Positions 1 to 11,735 of a stretch of 64,000 nt of DNA are shown here, piece after piece. The notes beneath the pieces were generated by a model. That model was not told the DNA's origin and made no database searches. It saw nothing but the letters and a program-made list of their open reading frames with translations. The translations under genes and the position numbers were made by a program. This stretch comes from Amphibalanus amphitrite (Eukaryota > Arthropoda > Thecostraca > Balanomorpha > Balanidae). Numbering within the stretch: the stretch's first letter is position 1; every line of letters begins with the position of its first letter. Where the stretch lies: contig NW_024882909.1 in the NCBI RefSeq assembly GCF_019059575.1, positions 62,001-126,000 of the forward strand, in the 5' to 3' direction.

Positions 1-319
1 CTAGGAGGAGACTGAGACAGAACAGACGTCTGTTTTCTATTCTAGACACGAACGGACCACGAGTATAGCGAGTGGCTCAGTCAGGAATCAGCACAACAGG
101 GTACTTCCCAGCAACTGTCACGAGCTCAGTGCCCCGCGGGACACTCATGAGACCCATTTCGTGAAGCCTGCCAGAATGAGACTTTCTGTAAGCAGTGGCA
201 TAATGCTAGCTTCTTCGCGTCGGACCAGTCCACCCGGGCTTCTAAATGTGATGGCTGTGCCTGTAGCGAAGCTGTGTACTAGCTAGGGGATGAGGTCAGT
301 GACTCCATGCTGTCGCTGC
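1..319. other. gene-free flank, nothing recognised
   Basis: I see no recognisable coding segment, repeat or element end here. It is ordinary mixed-composition DNA leading up to the TTAA that flanks the first MITE. Confidence 0.5.
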
Positions 320-323
320 TTAA

Positions 324-790
324 AGGGACCCTCCCACCTTCAAAAAAGTTAATGAATTGGCATGAAAGTGATGTCTCTCGGTTCAGAAAGAGCAAAAACG
401 AATATCTACCAAATTTCATCGAAAAATATTCACCGGTTTTCAAGATATTAGACTTTTACTTTTGTTTACTTTTTGGGATCTCCGCTGTTCCTAGCGACTT
501 TATTTGAAAGTGCGGCATTTGTTGCGCGCAAAGCAGCATATACCACCGCGTGCTACAAAACGTTTTAGTCAAACATTTAACGGACGTTCGAAAGCCTGAT
601 GACGTCATCAGATTCCCGTAATGGTTAAGAGATAGGGACCACGCTGGTCCCACCCTGCAAGTAAAGGAAATAAATTTCTTGAACACCATAAAGCTGCGGG
701 GGTTGCGACCAGGATAAATGGTGGTTTCTGAGCCTGGCCGCAAACTTGGCTATCTCAACTCAAAACTAATGTTAAGGTGGGAGGGTCCCT
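324..790. mobile_element. Kolobok-like MITE (467 bp, TTAA target duplication)
   Basis: The two ends are perfect 17-bp inverted repeats, AGGGACCCTCCCACCTT, and each is flanked by TTAA (320-323 and 791-794). A TTAA target with termini starting AGGG fits Kolobok-type transposons; piggyBac termini usually start CCC. No transposase frame is present and the longest frames are short, so this is a non-autonomous copy. The interior carries a perfect 16-bp palindrome at 596-611 that contains the cAMP-response core TGACGTCA. The element boundaries are read directly from the sequence. The superfamily is inferred from target site and terminal bases only. Confidence 0.82.
596..611. promoter_or_regulatory. 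16-bp palindrome containing a CRE core (TGACGTCA)
   Basis: CTGATGACGTCATCAG is a perfect palindrome with the CREB/ATF consensus at its centre, inside the Kolobok-like MITE. The motif match is exact. Whether any factor uses it is unknown, and no gene start is close by. Confidence 0.35.
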
Positions 791-794
791 TTAA

Positions 795-3549
795 ATATTT
801 CAACGATATCCAGAGTTCTCAAACCTCAAGGGTGGCAGGTAAATCACCGTTGAACATACACATCGTCTTTTCACCTTTTCACCCGCGAGCTATAAGTTTT
901 GCCTTGTTTAGCTCTTATTGAACTAGTTCCGGGTGCTTAGCAAATAAATGGCTTTAAACTTTTCGTTTGCTGCTTGATCAGTTACGTCTACTAGAATTTC
1001 AGCGAGTATGTATGTCAGTACAAAAGCACTGCCGGAAATCCCAGCAGATTCCATTGGAAAACATAACATAATACGATTGGATAAAAGGTGGTTCGATGTA
1101 ATAATAAATTGAAAAATAGTCAAAACACAATTGTACATAAATAATTGTGTTTACTATCGGCGAAAAAAATGTACCAATGCCTTGAAGCGATTTTCCTCAG
1201 CTTTCTGCGCTCTAAAGCTCAATGAATCTCAATGGGATACATTTCTTCTAAGGATTTACTTAGGATTTCACCTTTGTCATTTCACAAAACTTAGCTCTGT
1301 TTTTTTTTTACGCAATAATGTTGCAGAGTACACCTGCCGCACCACTTACCGCAATAGCCGATTGCATATCCATTTGATTCGCAAGTGCTTCATATATCAT
1401 TTGACATTGAGCAATATCATTTGTTCCTCCGGTACTAAAGAAGTCAATTAAGGCAAACTGACTATAGCCCGAAGCATTCGGACAAGTGGAAGCATGTTGT
1501 TAGCACTGATTCAAAACGCAATCCGCAACCGCGCCAAACACTTCCGATTCCTCTAAGCGCAAACCATCCCCCGTGCCAGCTTCGGACATCCGGGAAACGC
1601 CGAAGCATTGATTTCCCTTGGGTGAAGCGCGAGGAATCGCCATTGGCCAGAAATGCGTGACATACGTCGAGGGGAGCCAAGAGTCATCACGATGTCTGAT
1701 TCATGTCTGTCCCAGATTAGCCCCGGCCGAGCTGACCTTCACAGAGGCACTTTGGTCTTTCACGTGAAAATCCTGAGACCTTGACCCGAGTTTATGTGCC
1801 ATTGTGTTTGCTATGCATCGACGTCATGAGCATTGTCGGGTTGCATTGTGTACAATATCGCATATAATCATAGTATGTGCCACGTTTACCCCGTAAAATT
1901 AGTCAAGAATTCCTCGTGAGATTGCCTATTACGGTGGAGGAGGAGTGATTTGATTTGTTACTACGCTCGAAATAAGGCTCTCATGACTAGCAGCGTGTCC
2001 GGTTGGGGAAGGTTTCATGTCTTTGTGAAGCCATCAAGTGAGACAGATTGTGTCTATGTGAATCCACATCATATTTTTGCATACTCTTTCTCTCTTTCTC
2101 TCTCTTGAATTTCGTTTCTCGATCGGAAGGATTAAGAACGCGCCTATACAGCACTGACTTAATTCCGTTAGCGTAGGCTTTGCTTCGTCAGTCTACTTTT
2201 CAAAACAACCTAACCTGTTAATCTTTTAAAATTCGTGTCTGACCTAACCATTCGTCTTTCTGGCTACTACCTACACTGGCATGTTCCAAATTCAATTACA
2301 GAATCCTTTTCAAGTCGGAAGTGCTTGTCGTGACTTCGGGTATGATGAGGTTGTAAGTTGACAGGTCACGCACGGGTCACGCACATTTTCAGCCACGGAT
2401 GAGAGGGAAATGAGGCGAGGGGAAGAGTTCCTTTCATAATGTATCTGAGTGCATACAAGTGTGCGTTAACTTAAGTGTGTTTGCAAACGCGTGCCATACA
2501 TCAGATATCAGAGGATTGTGGTTTGTCACAAGAATGTTTACAAATGAATGCGACTCAATTGAAAGCAACTGGAAAAGTTACAGCGGACGAGGTTAACAAG
2601 AGGAATATGGTTATTTTCAATTTTGCTTTTAGGAGAAAGATATTTCACAACCACCACTACTGTTTTTCATACAAGCTTTCAATAAATAAGCTTTTTGAAA
2701 CGATTAAATGGCCTGTGTGATTTCTTGTTCCTTAACCGATAATCATCAAGAAACATTAAATGAAAATATGGCACATGCAGCGGCGTTAATCGAAATTCAC
2801 ACCGTTCTGTTCCCATACGAGTTGAGCCGGTGCGTTTGAAGCAAAATTTACGGGACATATCAGCATTGAGTATTCACCACCGTCGAACTTCGCTTGCTTA
2901 TGAACGAGTCTCTCGAATGGAACATGGCCAGACCCAGGACTTGAAGCGCATTATTAGATAATGGCAAATTTACGGACAAATGTCAAGTTTCTGGTGTCCC
3001 AAAGAACTTTTTCGTTTCTTGTTTTATAAAACGACCGTCTGAAGGCTAATCGAATTCTGGTTGATATTGAGAGCATTCAAGTTTCAATGAGAGTTTACTT
3101 TTTTGGTACTCAAACGCAACATAAAACTAAAACACTTCTCCATGCAGTAAAATAATCAGCATATGAAAACATGAACATCAGCCCTTCTGAGAAAGGCACA
3201 CATATTTTACTCAATTATGTGATCTTGACAAAGCTCGCTCACAGTTGCTGAGCGCGGATGACTGATTCCTGCGCGATGGTAGAGACCCGGAAAATCGTTG
3301 TCCCGCTTCGTAAATATTGCTATTGGATCTGAGAGATAGTAACTTAAACTAAAACAATCTATAGCGGCCATCTTTTGCGGGACCATCAACCATGGAGCTG
3401 CTAGTGGCTTTAGAGGGAAGCTTCAGTTCGTGGAAAAGCTCCTTTCTCTTCGATCAAGCCTCAGGGCAATATGAAACTATTCAGTAATAACCACTATCGC
3501 CTCGAGCTCGTGGTATTTCTGGTATACTCTGACGCAAAACCAACTTTGC
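795..3549. other. gene-free stretch, no gene recognised
   Basis: Only short chance reading frames are present. A frame on the minus strand at 923-1138 has a hydrophobic stretch but no motif I recognise. There is a short pyrimidine-rich run near 2088-2105 and a small direct duplication (GGTCACGCAC, twice) near 2364-2383. If the receptor gene continues leftward, this stretch would be part of one of its introns. Confidence 0.4.
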
Positions 3550-3553
3550 TTAA

Positions 3554-4554
3554 CCCGCGCACCGACGGGGTCTGCGCCAACTTAGTACCGACGGGGGGGG
3601 GCGGATGACCGCCCCCCCCCCTGAGATCTCGAGAACGAAGCAAGATAGCGACCAGCGGTAAACGGCATCGGATACGCACGGACAAGGTCTACAATTTTTA
3701 CAAAGGTCATTTTCAGGTCATGTCAAAGATGACGTCACAGGGGTCGAAAAAGTCAAAATGGCGGCGCTAGATATGGAGAGGGTTTTTCTCGAATAACTTT
3801 CGAAGTAGTCAAGATAGGAACAAACTAAGGGCATCATCGTGATCCTCTCGTGAATCTGCATCGAATGATATATATGTTGACCTCGAAAGGTCAAGGTCAA
3901 AGGTTGACCTCAGGTCACGTGACCTCGAGGTCATCATGTATATCATTCGATGCGTCTTGACGAGCTGAACACAATGAGACCATCCGCGCGGCTGTATCTT
4001 ACTCCTGTAAGGAGTTATTGGCAAAAAACCTTTGGTGACCTTTGATGACGTCACATGACCTTACAGCTGCCCAACAGCAAAACAGGCCTCAAGGTAGTGA
4101 AGGTTGATCGTATGTGAAGTCATGTATGGTATATGGGGCCATTCCGACCCGTTTTAGTGGTAAAAACAGGGAGTTGATTTTTCCCCCATTGACTTATAAT
4201 GGGGAGGTCGCGAAATTGACCTGACCTTAGGTCACCGACATCAAAATTCCTAGATATACAAATTGTAGCTACTAATGACCTAATAACATTCTGCGACTTT
4301 CAAAGGCCTCCGACATCTACTGTAGCTCTGGCACGGTGACAAAGTTGCAAAAAAGTGACTTGAGGTTAGGTCATTCAAAGTGACCTGGTGACCTGACCTT
4401 AAAAGTTAGGAGGTTCAAACTTGCACACCATGTGTAAAATTGATGACAGAATAGTCATACCAAATTTCGCGGCGCTACGCGCCGCGGTTTTCCCGCTATC
4501 CGCGAAAAACCTCAGGGGGGGCGGATATCCGCCCCCCCCCCGTCGGTGCGCGGG
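3554..4554. mobile_element. piggyBac-like MITE, copy 1 (1001 bp)
   Basis: Terminal inverted repeats CCCGCGCACCGACGGGG are flanked by TTAA on both sides (3550-3553, 4555-4558). The combination TTAA plus CCC...GGG is typical of piggyBac-type elements. Inside the left terminus the inner half of the repeat occurs again and leads into a G-run. Both ends then carry a G-run/C-run hairpin (G-tract, GCGGAT core, C-tract). The interior holds many AGGTCA half-sites in both orientations, mainly at 3876-3935, 4215-4235 and 4355-4410, and a GC hairpin at about 4468-4487 that is also present in the copy at 8167-9329. There is no transposase frame. Confidence 0.85.
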
Positions 4555-4558
4555 TTAA

Positions 4559-5085
4559 TGCCCCGACTTCCCGGGGTCAGCAAAGGGTCAGCCAATGGTC
4601 GCCTTGAGATTTTACGTCACTTGTGACCATGGCAACACAATAGGCGATCTTTGGCGATCGGAGACGATTTAATGAAATCTACGAGCGTCGTGTGTTGGCG
4701 TAGTAACACAAAATGCTGCACGGATAAACCTGCTAAGCTGCTGCTAAGATAAATCGCCTGTCTTCAAAGCCCGGCTGTTTTAAATCACTTCTTCACAATT
4801 GCATTGTCACAACTTCAGAGCAGCGAACTATGCCTTAGTTTCTCAGACAGATATGCTACTCGGGGTATATCTATCTGCGAAAAGTATTTCTAGACTTGTC
4901 TCCAGCTACTTTACCCGGCCTGACCTCTCTTTATCTCAGGCAGTCGCAGATGCGCCATTTTCCTCCTCGGTAACTGATTTCCTGCCCAATATGTCATCCT
5001 GTTGCTGACTCAGGGCGCTGGGGTCGCGTCGAGTCGCGTCGGGTTCTCGCGTCTATTTGCGCCGATTCAGAGCAGAGAGTCGCTC
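4559..5085. other. gene-free stretch
   Basis: No gene, element terminus or tandem array is visible between the piggyBac-like MITE and the degenerate tandem repeat that follows. The short open frame near 4799-5008 has no recognisable motif. Confidence 0.4.
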
Positions 5086-5345
5086 AATGATAACGGAGAA
5101 TCTCTTAATCAGACCAGAGACTCTTAATCAAACCAGATAATTGCCGACTCAGAGCAGAGAATCACCTATCTAACTTCATCAGAGAATCTCTGACACCGGG
5201 CAAAAAATGTATGACTCAGAGGAGAATGTTGCCGATCCAAACCAGAGAATCGCCTATTCAGAGCAGGAAGACACCAATTCAGACAAGAAAACCATCGATT
5301 CAGACCAGAAAATCACCGATTCAGAGCATAGACTCTCCGAGCGCC
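5086..5345 (+). repeat. degenerate tandem repeat, about 24-bp unit
   Basis: Variants of a unit of about 24 bp (core ATTCAGAGCAGAGAATCGCC) occur head to tail, most regular at 5225-5335. Because the unit is a multiple of three, one frame reads as an eight-residue repeat containing PIQTRK. That frame is short, is not flanked by a recognisable gene and degrades at both ends, so I treat it as a minisatellite and not a protein. Confidence 0.6.
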
Positions 5346-5395
5346 CGCCGAACGGCGACTGTGAGCCGCGGTTCGAAGTCTGAACGTCACCCCAA

Positions 5396-6501
5396 TAATG
5401 TCATCAGGAAAACGTGATGCTATCAGGAGAACACGATAGAGCCATCAGGACCAGATATATCTGACGCCACCGGTCAATACGGCGGTACAAAATCCCCCCG
5501 CTGGGACGTTTTGCTAACACGAGGTTTGTTCATAACATGTGGGTAGAAAATATTACGCGTGGGATCATGACGTCAATTGTCATGAAGGGATGTAAGACGC
5601 GAAGTGAAAGCGAACTAAAAGGGTGGCTTATGTCGGGTCTACAGAAAATGGAAAGCAAGACGGTAGGCCTATTTGCCTGTGACAACCCCGTCATTCTCAT
5701 CTTCGTAAATATACACATTAAACTCCAAACAGACGTAGCCCACCACAATATCACACTCAATTCCTTTTTAGCAGCTATTCAACTCACTATGCCACCAATA
5801 TAGGCCTGCGAACACTAATGAAACATGTTGAACGTGCAGCGTTCGCTGTGTCAATTGACGCTTCAAACTACTATAGAGCGCGCCAGAATCGGCAGATTTA
5901 TCCACGTAATCGACATCATCCCCCGATCTGGTCAGCTGTAAAATGATCGCCCATCAGCAGGCTAACAACGCTTGGAACGTGACCTCGCGATGCCCGCAGG
6001 GCGCGAGGTGGAGCTGCGTTTGACCTCGGGGTGGCCATCAACGCAGTTACCGAAATATTGTGGTATCGGAGCCGTTTGAGGGATCGGAGGCTTCGGGGAG
6101 ATGGAGTGTAGGTTTTTGATGAGTGTTGAAACGTTTAAATAAGAGATATTGCAAAAAGTTTTGTGTTCATAAATGATCTAGCGTACGCAAGCCATCCACC
6201 GGAAATAAAAGAATGTCCCAAACTTCATTCCATCATGCAACCAGAATAGCAAATACTTTCATTGCGTTTCCTTTGGCCAAAGCTAATTATATGCTTATCT
6301 CAACAATAAATCCACAAGAGTGCATACTCTTCCAAAAACATCATAATGCTTCATTTACTTACCGTACATCATCTTCACACTCACTCAAACATCACACCCA
6401 ATCACTCTATCCTTTCCGTAAAAATCCCTCCGCTCTTTCCTTTCCATCAAATGTATCCCACATTTTCCACATGAACCCCATTCCCCAGCAAGTATACTCA
6501 C
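5396..6501. other. likely intron of the GPCR gene, nothing else recognised
   Basis: This lies immediately 3' (minus strand) of the receptor exon at 6502-6739. I searched it by eye for a TM3 exon with a DRY-type motif and found none. The open frames here (5530-5803 on both strands, 6213-6548 plus) have no family features. Confidence 0.4.
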
Positions 6502-6739
6502 TCTGCGCGAAGCCGTTGAAACGGCACCAAAAGGCGCCAAGTGGGTAATGCCGGTGTCTGGATATATCTTGAACCAAATGAACCCACATGCAGAGCAGAA
6601 GTATGCTGATGTCGGCGGCGGCAAGGTTGACAAGATAGGCAGTGATCGCACTGCGCATGCGTCGAGATGTGGCGACAATGACGATGACGCCGACATTTCC
6701 CACCAGAGAGCCGATGAAGACTGCAGCGTAGAAGACGAT
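6502..6739 (-). CDS. class A (rhodopsin-family) GPCR, exon encoding TM1-TM2-ECL1
   Basis: This exon encodes the first third of a seven-helix plasma-membrane receptor. Read on the minus strand it gives TM1 (IVFYAAVFIGSLVGN, ending in the conserved Gly-Asn with Asn1.50), the basic intracellular loop ATSRRMRS, and TM2 with NLAAAD (Asp2.50). ECL1 and the start of TM3 follow with PLGAFWCRFNGFAQ, which includes the conserved disulfide cysteine 3.25. The exon is bounded by an acceptor (TTTGGCAG before ATC) and a strong donor (A/GTGAGTAT), and is 238 nt, phase 0 in and phase 1 out. The frame before the acceptor hits a stop, which supports the splice. The pattern Gly-x-Phe-x-Cys-Arg-Phe-x3-Gln resembles peptide receptors of the vasopressin/GnRH type, but the subfamily is unresolved. 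TM3-TM7 are not in the window. Confidence 0.8.
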
Positions 6740-8166
6740 CTGCCAAACGGAATGACATGGTCAGAAGACAGCATGCGACACCATGACATTTGTGACAGTG
6801 CGTCAGGGGACAATGTGTCAAGCAAAGTGACAATGAATCAGAAGACAGTTTGCCATATGATGTGACAATGAGCCAAAAGGCGATATGTGTGGCGTTTGAC
6901 AACGTGGCAGAAAACGATTTAAGATCAAACTATAAGGTAATTGGGTAAAAACGAAATGCGAAGCAATATGACAAGGTGTTAGAAAAAAAAATATCAAAGA
7001 AGACAATTGTGACGGCGATTGCTTACAAGGTCAGCTTGCTGTCGACAGACTTCTGGTTGCATTACTTTAAGCATGAGCGGAGGGGCAATTCATAGTTATT
7101 CACTATACGCCTACTTCTACATGGTGAAAAGCATCAACCACATTGCATATCACAGAAGCATTCGGTGAACCTAAATATACCTGGAAGAAACCATGCATGA
7201 TGCTATAATGATACCAAAATAGAAATTCTGACGCCCGCTCTATTTCAAATTGTTTTTGTTTCCCTGTCCGGGAAGCGTTCAACGCACGCGACCATTTTCC
7301 CACCCGCTGAAGAATGCTTAATTTCGTTAGAGCATTGAGGAATGATAAGCAGCGTAATACCCCCAGTTTTATAACTTTTTCAAAGAATAATTTACACATA
7401 TGCTAACACAGCTTGTTCACAAATGAATGAACATTCACAAAGAGAAACATGAGATAAGGCGAACTTGAGCCGAAACAGACACATAAAACTGCACTCCGGT
7501 ATGCAGGGATTAGACTGATGGCGAGATATGACGTCATATTGTGTCGCTGTGTTGCGGAAAGGATTTTCAAATATTTCAGAACCCATCCTTATTGCTGCAT
7601 TTGCTTTGTGTGGCGTACAGAGCAGAACTGGTTGCAGCGGTCTAGGTTATGCGCGTAATCCCCATTTCCTTTATTTAGATGCGCATTAACCAGTAGTGGC
7701 ATGTGATGTCACAAGTCACCTAAACCTCATAGGATTTATCCAAATACAGAGTTTTGTAGCTTAGCAAAAAAGCTAATATCGGCTAAATAAACAACGAACG
7801 GGGCAATCGTCCCGGAATAGTACAGTGATGAGGCGAGGGGGAAGGAGCATAAGGCCTTTAATGACAAAAAAAAAATATTGAGCAAATGCTGAACATGTAA
7901 ACACTAGTTGCATGCCAGAGCTATGAAGTTCTTGATGTTACTTTGTGGGTGAAACTGTCCGTAATGAATAGTATATCCGCGGTATTGTTAAGAGGTGATT
8001 TAGTTTAGAGTGTAGAGGTGTTTAGAGGTGAACTCCTTTCCAAGGGTCAAAAGAAACAAGAATAGAGAGAGCGACAGCCGCGTGTATTCTTTTCTCTTTT
8101 TTGTAGCTGTGGAAACATGGGCGGGAAGGTGAACGATGGCAACGGATTTTGGCGCCCGGTTTTCTA
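6740..8166 (-). other. intron 1 of the GPCR gene, proximal part
   Basis: If the two receptor exons belong together, this is intron. No coding segment or repeat with clear ends is visible. It ends at the CTAA that flanks the piggyBac-like MITE copy 2. Confidence 0.4.
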
Positions 8167-9329
8167 ACCCGCGCGGGGCTGGGGTCTCCAGCCGAACGCG
8201 CGGGGCTGGGGGGGGGGGTAAATTTTACCCCCCTGTTATCTCCCGAACTAATGGTCCGATTTGGAAAATTCAAACGCCAATCGAAAGATCTCATCACGAA
8301 CAACTAAAAACATGTACTTAATTTTAAGTTTGAGGTCAAGGTCAAGGTCAGGTCAAGGGTACAAATTGCAAGTTCCTACAGTATCGGCCTTGCACCGTAG
8401 TTGCCGAAGAATGGAGTCATGGACTGCTGATCGCCCAAAACGTGTTCTTAGGCTACCAAGACAACATTCGTTGCATACAATATCATTCAGAGGTCAAGGT
8501 CAAGGTCAGGTCAGGTCAGGTCACCAAAAACAAAATATAGAAAAGGGCATCTGCGACACATGTTTTATGGGTCATTTTACTCATAGAATTCAATAGGCAC
8601 ACTCAATAAGTGACATGGACCACCTCTGGATGAATTTCAGGTCGAGGTCAGGTCAAGGTCAGGTCAAGTGAGGTCAAATTTTGAAGTTGGTTGTTAAGGC
8701 CTAAAATGGTGTCAATCTGATGCAGTTTTTCACGGAGAATCGAATGGTGCTACTTTTGTTTCCGTACGAGGTCTAGAACTTCCAAAAAAGTCATTTTTCA
8801 AAATTTTTGTGTGCCGTGACGTCATACAATTTTGAATAACTCCCACATTTTTGAACCGATTCTTCTAAAACTTGGTATGTAGGTGCACATAGCCCACTTC
8901 TCTGACATATATTCCGGTTTTTTCGATACACTCAAAATTTTGGATTTTATAGCTATTTTCCCAAAAAAGTCAGTTTTTTAAAAAAATTGGGCCAAAATCC
9001 AAAATTTTCAAAAAACCCAGATAGCCATTTGATAGACAAAGTAAAATTACGTATATCCTTTTTTGTTACGTCTTGATTCCTTTAAAAATGAAGATGTTAG
9101 CGGCGTTTGAACTTTTGCCGTTTTTTAGGCGAAAATGGCGAACATGACGTCACTAAAACGTCAATTTCTCAAAAAAATTCCGACGGATTTCGCTCAAATT
9201 TTCAGGAAACGTGTCAAATTGATGTAAGAAAAGGTACTGAAAGTTTGGCGGCGCTGCGCGCCGCCGTTTTAGAGATATTGCAAAAATTCGCGAGGGGGGG
9301 TAACATTTACCCCCCCAGCCCCGCGCGGG
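8167..9329. mobile_element. piggyBac-like MITE, copy 2 (1163 bp)
   Basis: Inverted repeats CCCGCGCGGGGCTGGGG bound the element, flanked by CTAA on both sides (8163-8166, 9330-9333), a one-base variant of TTAA. At the left end the inner half of the repeat is duplicated after a short spacer and runs into a G-tract. Both ends then form a G-run/C-run hairpin. Three clusters of directly repeated AGGTCA lie at 8330-8360, 8490-8523 and 8638-8682 (about fifteen half-sites by eye), several in the extended form TCAAGGTCA. The GC hairpin at 9247-9265, followed by CGTTTT, matches copy 1. There is no transposase frame. It sits in the putative receptor intron. Confidence 0.85.
8330..8682 (+). promoter_or_regulatory. 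three arrays of AGGTCA nuclear-receptor half-sites
   Basis: AGGTCA is repeated with spacings of five to seven bases in three clusters inside the MITE. The extended form TCAAGGTCA is the monomer site bound by NR5A/ERR-type nuclear receptors, and the tandem copies resemble direct-repeat response elements. The motifs are seen directly. Binding and any effect on the surrounding GPCR gene are inference. Confidence 0.4.
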
Positions 9330-9333
9330 CTAA

Positions 9334-11527
9334 GAAGAAGTAACAAGAAATGTAGATTTTAAATAAACGAAGGAAGGTCGTTACTGATTGTACGTTAAGA
9401 TGCTTTTTCTTGCTAAGCTAAAAAGTCAAAGTATTAATTAACCTGAACAGAATACGGTAAATACAACAAACTCAAGGCATCAACAGGACGCGGTGTCACA
9501 GTAGGTAGGCCTCATTTTATATTCCTAGGAGCAAGGTCGTATTGGTGACGAACAATGACTAATTGTTCAGTTTTCAGTAACCATGTGCCCATGCCAGTTC
9601 ACCAGTGATTTTCCTTCCCGCCCTTGTATGCTGTTTTCGTCTGGACCCGTGTCAATCTGGTATAAAAAGATCCCAGACGTCTGATATCGGCCACACTTAC
9701 TATTGCATTTATAACACCCAGAAATGATCCACCGAACTATGCAGACATACTCCCAAAAAACGGTGGATCGGCTCGTCCTTTACAGTGAACCGGCTTGTGT
9801 GCGCATGGTTGCATGCAAAATGCGTACCAACGCACGCAGCTCGCTTTGATTCTTTCTAAAAGGACCGTCTTACTTCACATCAAGGCTATAGGGTTCAGCC
9901 ACGCGTCTGCATCGCTGATCCATGCAGTTATGTCCGCTATCAATACTTAGGCACCAATCAGACCTTTATCATCCATTTAATTTTTCACATTATGTGCACG
10001 CAACTACAAAAAAAAAGAGGCAAGAACCACCGGCGCAATGAACAATGCGATTTTGAGGCTTGACTATCATATTAGTGACAAAGGAAGTGTTAGACAACTG
10101 ATGCCGTGGTGTATAAACAAGGAAAACTTTTGTTTACAATGCATTGTCAACAAAGTAGCAGTCCTTGGTGGCTTAAAATAGATCGACAATGGTCTTTGAC
10201 CCTTTAGCATCAATGTAGCTTCTTTAGTAGACTGACTTTGGAATAGAGCATTAACAAACGAAACTGCACTAACTCAGCTGTGCCTGACTTGGTGGATGTA
10301 CTTTTCCACGTGGTTGTCCCTAAATTAGCGAAGATTGTCTCCAGAAAACCACCTACCACTCTCATGTTATGCAAATGTAATCGGTTTCCCATCGCGGTGA
10401 GTGTATAAGAATAGCGTCTCAGCCCATTCAAACCACCACTCGATCCAGTGAAGCAAAGTAGAGCATCGTATAGCATTGCACGCTTTTAGATAAGTGAAAT
10501 ATCTGTTTGAAACTTCGGATATTCATGCGAAGAAAGTATTCTTATCGGAAGAAGTTGCCTGGCGTATACAATTGTTATTTAATCTAATATTCTTGCAAAG
10601 TTTAGATACGTTTAATGTAATGAGGACGTTACTCCAGCATGAATCGTTTCCAGACCGGTACTTTTTGGAAGCCAAGTCGCTATTGCAAAGCAATCCATAG
10701 TGGACTTAGTGCAGCCATTACACCCCAAGAAATCTACAGCAAAGTCGCACTTTTTTTAAAAAATTATCAGGTGCCAAGCAAGACGACAATCGATAGTTCA
10801 ATTAATATTAGTCAAGCTTTAGTGTTAATGCGTAAAAACATGTTAAGGGTGGTATAGACATAACCAAGAGTAGCCATAGCAACAAAAGTTTGCGAAGATG
10901 AAAAAGTAGGCGATATCGTGTCGAAAATGCGAGTAGACGCCGAAAACCAGTTCGTCTGAACAATGCCGGTATCATGATTGGCAATTTGTTTCCGGGGTTC
11001 TGTTGTTGACGTGTCCTATGTGAAATAATTTAGCACTGCCGCATCGAAACTGGCCTTCGATATCACTCTTGAGGCTAGCTTTAGAGGCAGTCAAGCGATG
11101 GAAATGGATATTTGCTCCCGAAAGCAGCCACTTCACGTCTGCGAGAAAAATAAAGGCAGCATAAAATTGCGTGGTTTATAACAATGTACCCTGCAGCGTC
11201 ATGGTTCAAAGGCTCGTGAACATTACGAGCAATGACACTGCATGCAATAGTGTAAAATGCAACGGGCTTGCGACGCTATGAAAATACACTTACTTGTTTC
11301 TAAAGTACACGCATATTACTTGATTTTATTGCAGCTGATTAGTGTGCGATTTTCTCGTAAGGAGGGTGCAGACCCGTATTCGGCATAGTAAATTGTGATG
11401 CACAAAACGATCAATACTGTGGTAATATGAGAACGAACACGAGCGTTTAAAATGATGTGCGTGCGACCTGCGCTAAGCTATCAAAACTTACTGTAAGCAC
11501 GAGGTAAGTTTAAAGTTATGATACCCT
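9334..11527 (-). other. intron 1 of the GPCR gene, middle part
   Basis: No recognisable exon or element is present. Open frames at 10210-10476 (minus) and 10494-10857 (plus) show no domain or motif that I know. Confidence 0.4.
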
Positions 11528-11735
11528 GGGTGGAGACTTCCATTTCGCATCTAGCTGGACGCGTCTTAGCTTTAGACGCGTCTACCTGGACGGCGGCTGC
11601 GTCTGCCTGGCGACGGCTAACTTTAGACGCGTGTAGCTTGGGAGTCTCCGTCCAACAGTCAGACGCCAAGTTAGACGCCAACTTGGACGTGTGCTCAGTT
11701 AGACGCCAGTTGGACGCCAGTGGAAGTCTCCACCC
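11528..11735. mobile_element. 208-bp inverted-repeat element with internal GACGC motifs
   Basis: Perfect 15-bp ends GGGTGGAGACTTCCA face each other (11528-11542 and 11721-11735). The interior is dense in GACGCG, GACGCC and their complement GCGTC, roughly one every 15-25 bp, including GACGCGT palindromic steps. I could not find a convincing target duplication, so a small MITE or foldback unit is likely but unproven. It lies in the receptor intron, about 500 bp from the start-codon exon. Confidence 0.55.

Noticed and set aside
923..1138. Hydrophobic minus-strand frame as a further GPCR exon
   Set aside because: It has no TM3 DRY motif and no suitable phase-1 acceptor. The residues do not match any helix signature.
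6385..6902. Alternative 134-146-codon minus-strand frames over the receptor exon
   Set aside because: They are other frames of the same DNA. Only the frame with GN, NLAAAD and the ECL1 cysteine has family signatures and good splice sites.
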